Below, piece after piece: positions 54,655-63,860 of a stretch of 64,000 nucleotides of DNA. The stretch comes from DASSFG01 sp035547915. GTDB lineage: Bacteria > Planctomycetota > Planctomycetia > Pirellulales > JAICIG01. The position numbers and the translations under genes were made by a program. The notes below the pieces were generated by a model. That model was given only the letters and a program-made list of their open reading frames with translations, was not told the origin of the DNA and did no database searches. Where the stretch lies: NCBI GenBank assembly GCA_035547915.1, contig DASZTS010000104.1, positions 50,626 through 114,625 on the forward strand, given 5' to 3'. How positions within the stretch are numbered: the stretch's first letter is position 1; each line of letters opens with the position of its first letter.

Positions 54655-55198
54655 AGTCGAGAATCGCTTTTGATCGGCGGCGGACGTGAACTTCGTGCGC
54701 CATCTTTCGTGGTGGCCCTTGCTGGAGGTTGAAGGCGACTCTGGTGGAGAGTGCCGACTCGATTTGTTGGGCGTTCAGTTGGCCCCCCGCTTCCAATAGC
54801 TTCGCGGCCAGCATGCGGACTTGCGGCCAGTGTCGATCAAGGAACTGGTGCGCACGAGCCGCCGCACGCTCGCCGAATTCTTCGATTGCCGCGCTCTCAA
54901 AGATACCGACCGAATTCGCAGCTTTCGCAAGTGACTGGTAGTCTGTTGGACTCACCAGCGCACGCCATTGAGGAAACCCGGCAAATCTCGCTTGTGCCAC
55001 GCTGCCGCAAATCGCCGTGAGCCCGTGATCTGCGCCGCGCGGTGGCGGAACGAAAGTCGCCTCACCTGTGATGCGCAATAGGTCGAGCGACGCTGCTTCG
55101 GCGCGGCCGCCGAGTAGGCACGCTGCCAGGCAATGCGCCGCCTCGTGGATGGCAACTCCGGCCAAACCGCTTGCGGTTTCGATCAAGTCTGATGCCAT
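54641..55198 (-). CDS. Phage-encoded HEAAH (M41-like) putative metallopeptidase
   Basis: A 185-residue protein. The zinc-binding helix is GVAIHEAAHCLAACLLGGRAEAASL (HExxH) near residue 17, followed by ICGSVAQARFAGFPQW, the glycine-rich turn after the motif in FtsH-type peptidases (usually GG-AAE). The rest is helical. It lacks an AAA domain. It could process head or tail proteins, or may be catalytically weak. It starts 3 bp after the tape-measure stop. Confidence 0.6.
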   Translation of the reverse strand: MASDLIETASGLAGVAIHEAAHCLAACLLGGRAEAASLDLLRITGEATFVPPPRGADHGLTAICGSVAQARFAGFPQWRALVSPTDYQSLAKAANSVGIFESAAIEEFGERAAARAHQFLDRHWPQVRMLAAKLLEAGGQLNAQQIESALSTRVAFNLQQGPPRKMAHEVHVRRRSKAILDYDPY

Positions 55199-55201
55199 TC
55201 G

Positions 55202-57880
55202 CTATTCCCTGGCTGTTGCCGCTCGATTCTGGTGGATTCTCTGCGCCATATCTTCAGCCGCCTTGCGAGACGCTTTCATGATTTCTGCGTCGCGTTGCTT
55301 GATCTCAGTTTCAAGCCGCCCCATCTCTTGTCCGAATGTCTCAGCCAAGTCTTCGTCGTGTTGAATGGTGATGTTCACGTTGTAGGAACCGCCGACAGTT
55401 ATTTCGCCGGTGACTTTCTGTCGACTGATTTCGCCAGCCATGTTGTCGCGCTTGCCGGCTTGCCGCGCGGCATCGTTCTGCGACGCTTCACGAAAAAGAT
55501 TTTCGACGCTGAAAAATTTGTCGCTGCTGGTGCCCGCCCGTTCCAACTGCTGGCGCGTATATTCGCGCGCTGATTGCCGCGCAAGGAACTGCGAGCGCTG
55601 ATCCGGCGCGCTGGCAAGTAACTGGCGCTCGTAGTGATTTAGCGTCTCTCCCTCTTCGGCTTTGCGACGGACGCCAATCAATGCTCGAATTTGCATCGGG
55701 TTCATGGCCGCCAGCGATTCTTCGGCAGACTCCATCGAGCGCACCGACGCGCTCAGCTTATTCTGCGATGACTTGGCCCTTTGAACCTGTAGTTCAAGCA
55801 GGCGACTGGCGGCCATGATGTCTTGCTGTTGAGCACGCTGATGCAGTTGGTCGCTCTCTCGGGTGATGTCGGCGCGTTCCTTTGCCAGTTGTTTCAATCG
55901 CTGCTCTGCCTCTAATCGCGCTGGTGAACCTTCGGAGAGCGTGCCCAAGTGCGTTTCGATGCCGCGCGTGTCTTCCAGGTTGATGTCGCGCCGCTGCTCC
56001 AGGGATCGATTTGCGGCGACGTGCTCCAGGTGCGCCAACCGTTGATCGTTCAAAAACCGCTGACGTTCACCGCGGTCGACAATGCTGCGCGCGCTGAACA
56101 CGTCATCACCCGCGCCAGCAAACAAGCCCGAGTCTCGGCCGACGCCGGTGCGTTGCTCTCGCTGATAGAACCCGACCGATTCTCTGCTTTCATGTGCCGA
56201 CGCCAGGCGGTTTTCGATCTCGAACCGGGCGCGCTTTTGCTCGCTCTCGGTTTCTACCTGGCGGTAGACGGGTTCGGAACCTACTTCTTCCAAACCGAAG
56301 CGCAGTTCACGCAAGCCGGCGCCACGTTCTGCCAGAGTCCCCAGTCGCTTTGTGTTCCGCTCGGCAGCCGCGGCTGCGTTGTAGGGCTGGTAGTATTGGC
56401 GCAGTCCGGGCAACCCCATGCCAATCCGCCAGCCGCGCGGGTCGTTCGGGTCTTCAAAGTTATGAAGCCGCTCGAATTCGATTTGCTTTCGTGCGGCTTC
56501 GCTTGTGCCAACCGTCTCAAACCATTCGCCCATCCCGTGCAGCATCTGGCTGCCTCGGGTATACATCGTGCCCGCGGCCCTCAGTCCGGCGCTACGGAAC
56601 CTTCCGCCGGTGGTAAGCTGATCGATCGCCAAGCCAGCCGCGATGGTAGCGATCGTCGGCACAGCCGCGGCAGCCAAGCCGGTGCCGGTGACACCGGTGG
56701 CGGCCACAGTTCCAAGGCCAGCCGCTGCGCCACCATGCCCCACTGCGCCGGCTGTTACAGGCCCGAGCCCGGCAGCCGATCGAAGTATGCCGCCGACGCC
56801 GCCTTGTTGGCCGACATCGCGAAGGTTGCGCACGAGCCCCCCCATATCGCGCAGGCTCTCGACCGAACCTCGAATCGCAAGCACGGTGCCGCGCATTTTC
56901 AGCAAACCGTCTGTCAGTCCGCGTAGATCGCTTTCGCCGATGAGGTGGAGATAACCGAAGCCTTCCGCCAACTTCGTGACGGCCTCGGTGCTGCCGACGA
57001 TACTTTCACTCAACTTTGAGTATTGTTCGCGAACTTCGGCAACGTGCCGACGCTGCTCTGATGCTGTGCGCTCATTTTCGCGCCGTTCGCGTTCACGGGC
57101 GTGAGCAAGCGCCTGATTGTGCTGGCCAAGTCCCATCGGGTCCACAATGTCGCCGCGTGTTGGCAGTGACATGCCAGCCGTGCCCGTCTGGTTGATGCCG
57201 CCCCCAGCCCCAAACCCGGCTTGCCGCCAAATGGCGTCATCTTTTGCTTGCTGTTTTGTGGCAGCGGCGATATCCCGCGCTGCCGCCTTCTCCTGCGCTT
57301 GCTGCTCTTTGAGTGCCCTGGTCCGCTCGGCGTCGGCAGCCTTTAGAATCTTTTGCTTTTCGGCCTCGGCCGCCTTCAGGTCCGCTATCTGCTGCGCGAG
57401 CGCCTGTTGATTGACCTTCTCTGTGCGCTCGGCTTGCTGGCGCATATAAGTTTCGTCATCTTCGGCCGCCTTGCGTTTCATCTCGGCGCGAAGCTTCGCC
57501 GATTTCGCTATGGCCTCTTCGGTCTTCCGCGCCTGCGCGTGTTGCTCTGGCGCGTCGCGTCCGATCGCAGACAAACCGGACCAGCCCGTCGTCTGCTGGG
57601 CCAAGCGGGATAGGCCAGCCGCCCACGGCGAACCGCCAGCCGGTGCCGATGCCGCCGGTGATGCTGCCGCCGGTGACGATCGCATGCGGCGCTCAATAGC
57701 GTCAGTCAGGGATGCCAATGACGGCGTCGCCTGTGCTTGCGGGCCGACGCCGAGCGTCATGTTAGACATGCGGCCTTGTAGCCTGTTCACCCGATCTTCA
57801 AGCGTGGCGAATGGCTTATCGGCATTGGCAGCGAGTGCCGTTTGCAGTTCAAATAGTATGCCGCGCGTTATTGGTGGCAT
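55202..57880 (-). CDS. Phage tape-measure-like protein
   Basis: An 892-residue protein. The first third is long coiled coil (EEAIAKSAKLRAEMKRKAAEDDETYMRQQAERTEKVNQQALAQQI). Near 390-440 there is a hydrophobic Ala/Gly-rich segment (TGLAAAAVPTIATIAAGLAIDQL), as in tape measures that insert in membranes. The rest is again helical. Length and position after the small structural genes fit a tail length of about 130 nm, by the usual 1.5 angstrom per residue rule. The name rests on architecture rather than on sequence identity. Confidence 0.7.
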   Translation of the reverse strand: MPPITRGILFELQTALAANADKPFATLEDRVNRLQGRMSNMTLGVGPQAQATPSLASLTDAIERRMRSSPAAASPAASAPAGGSPWAAGLSRLAQQTTGWSGLSAIGRDAPEQHAQARKTEEAIAKSAKLRAEMKRKAAEDDETYMRQQAERTEKVNQQALAQQIADLKAAEAEKQKILKAADAERTRALKEQQAQEKAAARDIAAATKQQAKDDAIWRQAGFGAGGGINQTGTAGMSLPTRGDIVDPMGLGQHNQALAHARERERRENERTASEQRRHVAEVREQYSKLSESIVGSTEAVTKLAEGFGYLHLIGESDLRGLTDGLLKMRGTVLAIRGSVESLRDMGGLVRNLRDVGQQGGVGGILRSAAGLGPVTAGAVGHGGAAAGLGTVAATGVTGTGLAAAAVPTIATIAAGLAIDQLTTGGRFRSAGLRAAGTMYTRGSQMLHGMGEWFETVGTSEAARKQIEFERLHNFEDPNDPRGWRIGMGLPGLRQYYQPYNAAAAAERNTKRLGTLAERGAGLRELRFGLEEVGSEPVYRQVETESEQKRARFEIENRLASAHESRESVGFYQREQRTGVGRDSGLFAGAGDDVFSARSIVDRGERQRFLNDQRLAHLEHVAANRSLEQRRDINLEDTRGIETHLGTLSEGSPARLEAEQRLKQLAKERADITRESDQLHQRAQQQDIMAASRLLELQVQRAKSSQNKLSASVRSMESAEESLAAMNPMQIRALIGVRRKAEEGETLNHYERQLLASAPDQRSQFLARQSAREYTRQQLERAGTSSDKFFSVENLFREASQNDAARQAGKRDNMAGEISRQKVTGEITVGGSYNVNITIQHDEDLAETFGQEMGRLETEIKQRDAEIMKASRKAAEDMAQRIHQNRAATARE

Positions 57881-57938
57881 GATGATTTCTCAAAGATGTT
57901 TAACAGTTCCGGCAATTCCGCCAAGTTGGCGGAATTGA

Positions 57939-58274
57939 CTACGACATATCGTCGACGGCAACCAACACTTCGGCCGCGCCGGTGCCGGTCAACCCGGTGA
58001 CAACTGCGCGATACCCGCCAATCGGCTTGTCCGTAACGAACTTGAGCGCACCCGAACTGTCTGTGCCGATGACAAAGGTGGCGAGCGGATTCGCGGTGTC
58101 GAAGTTAACGCCGTCCAGCGTGCCTTGAAGCGCGATCGTGCCAGCACTCAGGCTGCCACTCAGAACGACTTGCATTGCCGCTTTAGCGTGGAAACGACTC
58201 AACATCGTCACCGGACTCGTAACGTTGCCGGCCGCGCCAGCGTCGCCGAATGGTTTGTTGATGGAAATTGACAC
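57939..58274 (-). CDS. Phage structural protein candidate, 111 aa
   Basis: Start set to the GTG at 58274, with GAGAGG about 9 bp before it; the frame extends to 58325. The product (SISINKPFGDAGAAGNVTSP, then VVLSGSLSAGTIALQGTLDGVNFDTANPLATF) is beta-rich and small, like head decoration or tail proteins. It lies between the prohead protease and the tape measure. It is too short for a major capsid protein. Confidence 0.5.
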   Translation of the reverse strand: MSISINKPFGDAGAAGNVTSPVTMLSRFHAKAAMQVVLSGSLSAGTIALQGTLDGVNFDTANPLATFVIGTDSSGALKFVTDKPIGGYRAVVTGLTGTGAAEVLVAVDDMS

Positions 58275-58355
58275 GATGAACCTCTCAGGAAAAAGAACCC
58301 GGCCGGGGTTGAAAAGCCGCGGCAATCATCGGCCCGGCCGGGCGGGACCGCAGAA

Positions 58356-59279
58356 CTACCGGCCGCTGTACCGCGACCACAATTCCTCGCTCGTCATCGC
58401 CAGCAACTTCTTGGGCGGCGCCTTCACTGGCGGCGCCGTCTCGACCAATGGCGCTTTGCCGCATGCAAAAACGTCCCACAGTTCGTCAGGGGTCATCGCA
58501 AGCGTGGACTTCCGCTGCGGCTGCTGCGGCTGCCGTTTCGGCTGACGAACAGCCGCAGGCTTGCGCTTCGGTATTTTCAAGTCGCCCGGTGCGCTTTCGG
58601 CGACAAAATGAATCGTTGCCTGCGCGGCTTGCGACACTGTGGGATTGGACGACCGCGCCCAGCGAAAAAGTTCCGGGTGGGTGATCGCGACTCTTGCGCG
58701 TTTCGTAATGGCTCGGGACATATTGGGCTCACTTTCAAAGAGGCCGTTGGTCGTGCCCGCCTTCTCGCCGACGAGATCGACGGAGCGGACACTGTTGATG
58801 TTCACGATGACTATGCGACCATTAATAAGCTTCGGGTCGCCATCCGCGTTGTGACTGAAGGCCAGCAACTCGGGATACTTCTCTGACGTTTCGGCTATTT
58901 GGTCCGCCGCCGGATGACTGGTGATGTACTCCAGGTCGCCGAATAGGCCGCCATCGCCCATGCGGCAGCGCACCAAGCGACCAAACACCTCTTGCACTGT
59001 CCTGTCCCGCAAACTTGGGACGCGTTCGCCGTCGTCCAGATAGGAAAACCCAGGATGATCCAAGTAAACCTTGATGCCCTCATACAACGGGATGGCGCGT
59101 GCTACCGCGTCAGGCGCGTAACTGTACGTCTCATAGGCCGCGGCGCCGTACTGCTCTGGCGTGCAGCCGATGACAATGCCGGGTGCCCGGCTTTGAAAAC
59201 CCAAGATTTTGACGCCGCGAATAATGCCGTTAGCGCGATCCACTCGGGCAGTAGGTGCGTCCAATGTGTCCGTAGCCAT
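58356..59279 (-). CDS. Prohead protease-like (S78/T4 gp21-type) protein
   Basis: A 307-residue protein. The probable catalytic histidine is in KVYLDHPGFSYLDDG, and the serine in LLAFSHNADGDPKL. The C-side landmark NINSVRSVDLVGEKAGTTNGLFES is the typical end of the phage maturation protease. Residues 200-307 are low complexity with two related segments (TLAMTPDELWDVFACGK and LLAMTSEELWSRYSGR), perhaps a scaffold part. No major capsid gene follows, which is the usual neighbour. Confidence 0.75.
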   Translation of the reverse strand: MATDTLDAPTARVDRANGIIRGVKILGFQSRAPGIVIGCTPEQYGAAAYETYSYAPDAVARAIPLYEGIKVYLDHPGFSYLDDGERVPSLRDRTVQEVFGRLVRCRMGDGGLFGDLEYITSHPAADQIAETSEKYPELLAFSHNADGDPKLINGRIVIVNINSVRSVDLVGEKAGTTNGLFESEPNMSRAITKRARVAITHPELFRWARSSNPTVSQAAQATIHFVAESAPGDLKIPKRKPAAVRQPKRQPQQPQRKSTLAMTPDELWDVFACGKAPLVETAPPVKAPPKKLLAMTSEELWSRYSGR

Positions 59280-59351
59280 AGGGAACCCTCAATCAAAGAA
59301 GAAGCGCCGCGGGCCGAGCCCGTGAACGGCCCGCGGCGAATGAAAACAACA

Positions 59352-59978
59352 TCAGTTGACGACCACTGCCTCTTGCCGGACTTGCGGCAAGCTCGCGTCA
59401 ATTCGCGCCCTACCAATCCGTTCCATAATAGGAATGAGACTGTCCGGGTCATGGTCGCCGTTAACGACCTTACCAAGCTCGCCGAGTATGTCAGCCACAT
59501 CGGCATCGTTCGCGGGAATCGCGATGCCTGCGCGGCCATCGGTGTACTTGGATTCGGTCGGCCCGGTAGGCGTTCTAATGCCCATGAACTTCTCGAATCG
59601 CTGGAGCGCCAAGACGTCGCTCGGATGATCGGTGGCGACCAGTCTTGTCATGCCGGGCCACGCCCTCAGTTGCGGCGCCGCATGGATGCCAGGAATCTGG
59701 CGTGGTTCGACGACGGACACCCAAAAAAAGTGCTCGCCGGTGAGCAGTGAACGGTAGGCATCGATCAGCCCTCGCGTGTGCTTATCCGTCGCTGCGGCCA
59801 GCTTGTCCGCGGCGCGTTGGCGTAGCGCGTCCGGATCAAGATCGGATAGCCGATCGAGCATAGCTGACATCACCATCGATTGGATACGCTCGGCGCGCAA
59901 CTCTCGGTTCTCGGCCTCCAGCGCGTCAACGCGAGCCGCCAGCTTCTCAAGGTCGGTCTGGTCGTTGTTCTTCGTCAT
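59352..59978 (-). CDS. Phage-region hypothetical protein, coiled-coil start
   Basis: About 208 residues from the ATG at 59978. A coiled coil (LEKLAARVDALEAENRELRAERI) leads to a mixed part with RRFEKFMG-like, GIAIPANDADVADILGELGKVVNG and a C-terminal helix. It stands between the small acidic genes and the prohead protease on the same strand. It has no recognised family; a scaffold or connector role is inference. Confidence 0.55.
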   Translation of the reverse strand: MTKNNDQTDLEKLAARVDALEAENRELRAERIQSMVMSAMLDRLSDLDPDALRQRAADKLAAATDKHTRGLIDAYRSLLTGEHFFWVSVVEPRQIPGIHAAPQLRAWPGMTRLVATDHPSDVLALQRFEKFMGIRTPTGPTESKYTDGRAGIAIPANDADVADILGELGKVVNGDHDPDSLIPIMERIGRARIDASLPQVRQEAVVVN

Positions 59979-60046
59979 AGTAGGTACTACTCCCAAAACA
60001 TTATACGGGTCAATGTAAACAGAGCGCTGACCCTATCCGCTCTTCA

Positions 60047-60394
60047 TTAGTCACATTTCAGCGAGTCGAACTTGCGTTGCAGTTCCTTGACCTCGGCCTC
60101 CAAGCGTGTTGCGTTGGCGAGTGCATCCGCCGCAATGCGAGAAAGTGTCTCATACTCGGCAAAGATGGCGTCACGCTGGCCAGTCACCTCATGTAATAGC
60201 TCGCGCGTTTCCTTGAGCATCGCGCGCAGGCCAGACACCGTGAACCAGTCCGTTTCCGCGTGGAACCGGATGCCGTTTCGTTCGATAAGGCCCTGTTCGA
60301 GCAACTTCAAACGGCGATAGGCTTCAATGTCGGTTTCCGGCGCCGGTTCGGGCTGTTGCGGCAGTCTGTCGTCTAAAGGCGTTTCGTCTGTCAT
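60047..60394 (-). CDS. Phage-region coiled-coil protein, 115 aa
   Basis: The product MTDETPLDDRLPQQPEPAPETD is followed by helical segments (LRAMLKETRELLHEVTGQRDAIFAEYETLSRI, ANATRLEAEVKELQRKFDSL). It is translationally coupled to the upstream acidic gene, with a 4-bp ATGA overlap. No family was recognised. Confidence 0.6.
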   Translation of the reverse strand: MTDETPLDDRLPQQPEPAPETDIEAYRRLKLLEQGLIERNGIRFHAETDWFTVSGLRAMLKETRELLHEVTGQRDAIFAEYETLSRIAADALANATRLEAEVKELQRKFDSLKCD

Positions 60395-60771
60395 GGGTAC
60401 ATTAACCTCGCAATTTGTGCCGCCCGTTGCGCAAGGCGATCATTCGCCAGGGCAGGCGCAGACTCTGCCATCGGCCGCTGACTCGGGATGACATATCCTT
60501 TGTTGGCGAGCCATTTCTGAAAGTCTGGGTCATTGAACAGTGCCGCGCGCTGGTCTGGTGTAGCGTCGCGCCATGCGTCAGTCACCGGGTCATCGTCCCA
60601 ATCGGCCCCCGTCTCTGAACCGGGTAAGTGATCGTCGGCCGGCAGCAAGCCTTCCCATTCGGCGTCGCTGAAATCGCCGTCGCCGTCTACGTCGTCGTCG
60701 TCGCACAGGTCGTCCAGGTCTAGGCCCGGCCAAATCTCATCGGCCGGTGTGTCGTCGTTTTCGTTTGCCAT
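60391..60771 (-). CDS. Acidic hypothetical protein, 126 aa
   Basis: A strongly acidic protein with LDLDDLCDDDDVDGDGDFSD, which resembles a calcium-binding or DNA-mimic-type acidic stretch, then AWRDATPDQRAALFNDPDFQKWLANKGYVIP. Such proteins occur in phage head operons (for example as internal or scaffold-like proteins). It is 13 bp after the gene at 60784 and overlaps the next gene. Confidence 0.6.
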   Translation of the reverse strand: MANENDDTPADEIWPGLDLDDLCDDDDVDGDGDFSDAEWEGLLPADDHLPGSETGADWDDDPVTDAWRDATPDQRAALFNDPDFQKWLANKGYVIPSQRPMAESAPALANDRLAQRAAQIARLMYP

Positions 60772-60783
60772 AGTCAGTGCCTT

Positions 60784-61206
60784 TTACTCTGTCGGAATGA
60801 GCCCTAGCGCCCCAGCGAATTTGTCGTGCAGCGTTTCGCCGAAGCTCGCCATCCCCACGTAGTTATCAACGACGATGTAATAAGCGTCATTGTCTTCGAT
60901 CTTCGTCACGTACCAAAACTGGAGTAGGTACACACCTCTTTTGTCCGCACCGATAGCGATGATCTTGTCGCCTTCTCGGATGTCGGATAGCTCGATTAAG
61001 GGCGGGACGCCGAAACCGTCATCTTTGCCAGGCACCCGGTAGAACCGCAGAGAATCGGCCAAGCCTTGTCGCTCAAAGTGCCATGACTTGCTGAAGACCA
61101 CGGGATATAGCTGCGATTCCGTGATCGCCAAAACGTCTTTCAACGGCCGCGGGTCAACGAAGTCGTTCGCGTTGTCAGAGAAGTATTTGTGATGATCTGG
61201 CGTCAT
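60784..61206 (-). CDS. Hypothetical protein downstream of TerL, 140 aa
   Basis: The product has DNANDFVDPRPLKDVLAITESQ and a beta-rich region IELSDIREGDKIIAIGADKRGVYLLQFWYVTKIEDN. It starts 4 bp after the large terminase stop on the same strand. The portal gene would be expected here, and this protein is far too short for one. No family was recognised. Confidence 0.6.
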   Translation of the reverse strand: MTPDHHKYFSDNANDFVDPRPLKDVLAITESQLYPVVFSKSWHFERQGLADSLRFYRVPGKDDGFGVPPLIELSDIREGDKIIAIGADKRGVYLLQFWYVTKIEDNDAYYIVVDNYVGMASFGETLHDKFAGALGLIPTE

Positions 61207-61209
61207 GGG

Positions 61210-62694
61210 CTATCTACCTCGAAACTCGTCTCTCAGGTTTGGGTACGGGGAATCGATGTCGCGCACGTCTCGTCCCCAGTCCGGGTCCGATTGCGTGTTC
61301 GGTAAAAGTGGAGGCGGTTCCCGCGATCCATTGCCGCCGCTCATGGCAATCGCTAGCGCTGTCGGCAAGGCGATCGCCAGTGCGAAAGCACGATCCGCAT
61401 GACCATGCTGTTTGTCCCGCGGTGCCGCCAGCTTGACACCGAAGGCACGATCTTGAATGTTGAGCCGGCCTAGATCGGCGATTAAGTCCGGGTCGTCGTA
61501 TAAGTCGATCTTCCGATCGCGAAACCCTTGGACGATGCTGGTGGCCATTTGATTAAGATTTGGTTGACTGCTGAAGCTTTTCTCCGCCATCGTGATGCCG
61601 AGTATCCGCAGGTGCTGAAGCATCAAGTGGCCGCCTTCCGCCGGATCGATCAAGAATCCACAGCGGGCATAGCGATAGTGGCAGCGAATCACGGCATTCT
61701 GGACGCCTATGACATCAACCGTTCCGTCTGCTCTCGGTTTCCATGATTCGCAGTACGCGAGGCGGACACGACCGCTGTGAGGATTTGCCGCCAGAATGCA
61801 GACCGCCGAATGATCTCGTTTGCTCGACAGGTCTATGCCGCCACCGAAATAAAAGCCGGGCTCGTCGCCAAGCATCGGACCCGCCTGAGTGATCGACGCT
61901 GTGATGTCGTCGAGCGAAATCGCATCGCCGATGCCCCGAACCCAAATGTTGAGCCAGACGCGTTGGTAGACGATCGGCAAGAGCACACGCGCTTGCTCGG
62001 CTAGTGCCGCCGGGCTAATCCACGATGCCACCGGACCTGGCAGCGAATGACAGAACCATGAGGGGTCAGTCTGAAGCTTGAGCCAGAGCGCGTGCTGCCA
62101 GGAATCAATGATGCCTGCGTTGCTGAGCACTGCCAGGAAACACGTCGGCTTTTTGGCGGACGCTGAAAATAGCGAATCCCACAGTTCACGAGACCGCCAG
62201 TAGGTCAGCTCGTCTGCGATGATGAAATCAGCAAGCAAGCCGTAGGACGTTGCGGCGTCGCTCGCGATGATGGTGCATTCACTGTCGGTATGGGTGTTGA
62301 TGATCCGGCCACGCTGTACGTCGATGTAACCTCCAAGCCAAGCGTTAGCACGGATGATTCGCCGCACTGCGTCAGCCACGATTCGCGCTTGATCTTCGTC
62401 GGCAGCCGCAACGACGCCCTTAACCGGCCGCTCGCGTGGCGCCGACAGCAAGGCCCAAGCAACCATGCTGCCGATGTCGGTGCTTTTGCTGTGACCACGT
62501 GGACGTACTGACCACGCCCGAGAGAAACCGCCTGCCGCCTTGTGTCCGATAGCACGCTGCCAACCGGCGTCAGTGGCCCGAAAGAATTGGTCCTGCCAGC
62601 CGTCGAGTACCCACGGGTCACCATTATCGAGATGGAGTAGAGACCGGTAGACCGCCGGGTCCGCCATCGCTGCCTTAATTTGAGAGTCGTTCAC
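61210..62694 (-). CDS. Phage terminase large subunit (TerL)
   Basis: A 494-residue protein. The ATPase part has a deviant Walker A RPRGHSKSTDIGS near residue 65 and a Walker B LLADFIIADELTYW near 155, with the acidic pair of TerL. The nuclease half begins near residue 285 (FYFGGGIDLSSKRDHSAVCILA), where GGGIDLS holds the first catalytic Asp of the RNase H-like site; LIDPAEGG near 370 and DLIADLGRLNI near 440 could supply others. The start overlaps the small-subunit gene by 4 bp. It packages phage DNA into proheads. Confidence 0.85.
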   Translation of the reverse strand: MNDSQIKAAMADPAVYRSLLHLDNGDPWVLDGWQDQFFRATDAGWQRAIGHKAAGGFSRAWSVRPRGHSKSTDIGSMVAWALLSAPRERPVKGVVAAADEDQARIVADAVRRIIRANAWLGGYIDVQRGRIINTHTDSECTIIASDAATSYGLLADFIIADELTYWRSRELWDSLFSASAKKPTCFLAVLSNAGIIDSWQHALWLKLQTDPSWFCHSLPGPVASWISPAALAEQARVLLPIVYQRVWLNIWVRGIGDAISLDDITASITQAGPMLGDEPGFYFGGGIDLSSKRDHSAVCILAANPHSGRVRLAYCESWKPRADGTVDVIGVQNAVIRCHYRYARCGFLIDPAEGGHLMLQHLRILGITMAEKSFSSQPNLNQMATSIVQGFRDRKIDLYDDPDLIADLGRLNIQDRAFGVKLAAPRDKQHGHADRAFALAIALPTALAIAMSGGNGSREPPPLLPNTQSDPDWGRDVRDIDSPYPNLRDEFRGR

Positions 62695-63320
62695 GCTGCC
62701 CCCTTATCGTCTAGGGCTGCATTAGACGCATTCTGAGACAGTGCGAGCGATGAGCCAGGTTGTGGGGCACCTTCTCCGCTGTTGGTCTCTGGTGCGTCCG
62801 GTGCGGGCCATACGGGCTCGTCGTAGATGCTGCCAGGGTTCCACTCGGCTTTGGCGTTTATTCCCAAGTCACGCATGGCCCGATTGCGCTCGACGGCCGC
62901 CCGTGCGATTTCCTTCGCAAATGTCAGTTTCTCGGCGGGCTGTAGCTTGTCCCCTTCCTTCCGGAGCCAACGGCCGGCAAGCTGTGCCAGACGTTCCCAC
63001 TTAACCGCAGCGTCAATGACGGCCGCATGGTATAGGCTCACCTCGCCGTGCTCTGACTCCACCAGTGCCGCTAGCTCGCGACGTAGACGGTTCAGACGCT
63101 CGGCGATGTGACTGGTGCCCTTTGGCAGCCCGATTCCGAAGATCGCATGGGTAGTGCGATTCTGGTTACGTGCCGGTGCCCCACCGCGGCGACGATCGGC
63201 CGCGGCTGACCCGGTGCTCTCGGGCGCAGTGGACGACGTGCCAGGTACGGCGTCCGTCGTCTCGTCGTGGAGTGGCTGGCGTGTCGTCATTGGATTCAGA
63301 GTACGTTGGCCTAACGTCAT
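62691..63320 (-). CDS. Putative small terminase subunit
   Basis: A 209-residue protein directly before TerL, with which it overlaps by 4 bp. The middle is helical (ERLNRLRRELAALVESEHGEVSLYHAAVIDAAVKWERLAQLAGRWLRKEGDKLQPAEKLTFAKEIARAAVERNRAMRDLG), the usual build of TerS. The first 60 residues are low-complexity. An ATG at 63290 is an alternative start. The call rests on position and helical build. Confidence 0.55.
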   Translation of the reverse strand: MTLGQRTLNPMTTRQPLHDETTDAVPGTSSTAPESTGSAAADRRRGGAPARNQNRTTHAIFGIGLPKGTSHIAERLNRLRRELAALVESEHGEVSLYHAAVIDAAVKWERLAQLAGRWLRKEGDKLQPAEKLTFAKEIARAAVERNRAMRDLGINAKAEWNPGSIYDEPVWPAPDAPETNSGEGAPQPGSSLALSQNASNAALDDKGAA

Positions 63321-63582
63321 ATCTATCTACTGACTCTCGACTTACACTGACTCACTTTTCGCTGACAACCGCTGACAACCGATCTGTCGTCAGGCTGAGT
63401 ACACTTTTCCGGCTTGCTCTCGGGTGTCTCAAAGTCCCTCTCAAAGGGTGACCGGACGACCCAACCTTCCCGGCAAAATCTTCCGGTAGGCCGGCCGGTT
63501 GAACTGACGAGCGGCCGCGCTGGCGAGCGGATGTCTGCCGCCACCTACCTCCAGCCGCATCTTCACTGCGTCCAGGAGCCCG

Positions 63583-63633
63583 CTGTCTCGATCTCACTGC
63601 TGTCTCGATCTCACTGCTGTCTCGATCTCAATC
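63583..63633 (+). repeat. 17-bp tandem repeat, three copies
   Basis: CTGTCTCGATCTCACTG is repeated at 63583, 63600 and 63617, the last copy diverging at its end (CTGTCTCGATCTCAATC). It lies in the otherwise gene-free gap between the small terminase gene and the IS element; a 10-bp duplication of CGCTGACAAC is at 63360. Confidence 0.7.
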
Positions 63634-63716
63634 TCGTAATCTCGACTCATTCTCTGTTTACCCCCTCTACGCCTTATCAGACTGCTCACACTTCGCTACA
63701 ATTCATTCGCTCAAAC

Positions 63717-63764
63717 GCCCGGTAGCGAGCCCTTTGTTTCCGCTCTCGCTATCGGGCTTTTTTT
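63717..63764 (+). terminator. Strong intrinsic terminator on the plus strand
   Basis: GCCCGGTAGCGAG (63717-63729) pairs with CTCGCTATCGGGC (63745-63757), all but one pair Watson-Crick, followed by seven T residues. No plus-strand gene lies upstream within the gap, so it may end an unseen small RNA in 63321-63716 or mark the end of the phage-like block. Confidence 0.7.
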
Positions 63765-63860
63765 CTCTCACGCGCGCACGCCACCCACCGGGACGCTCTC
63801 GCTCCTCCCCCACCACAGAATGATCTTGCCTGGAACTACGTTAGACGTTGGTTCGACTTA

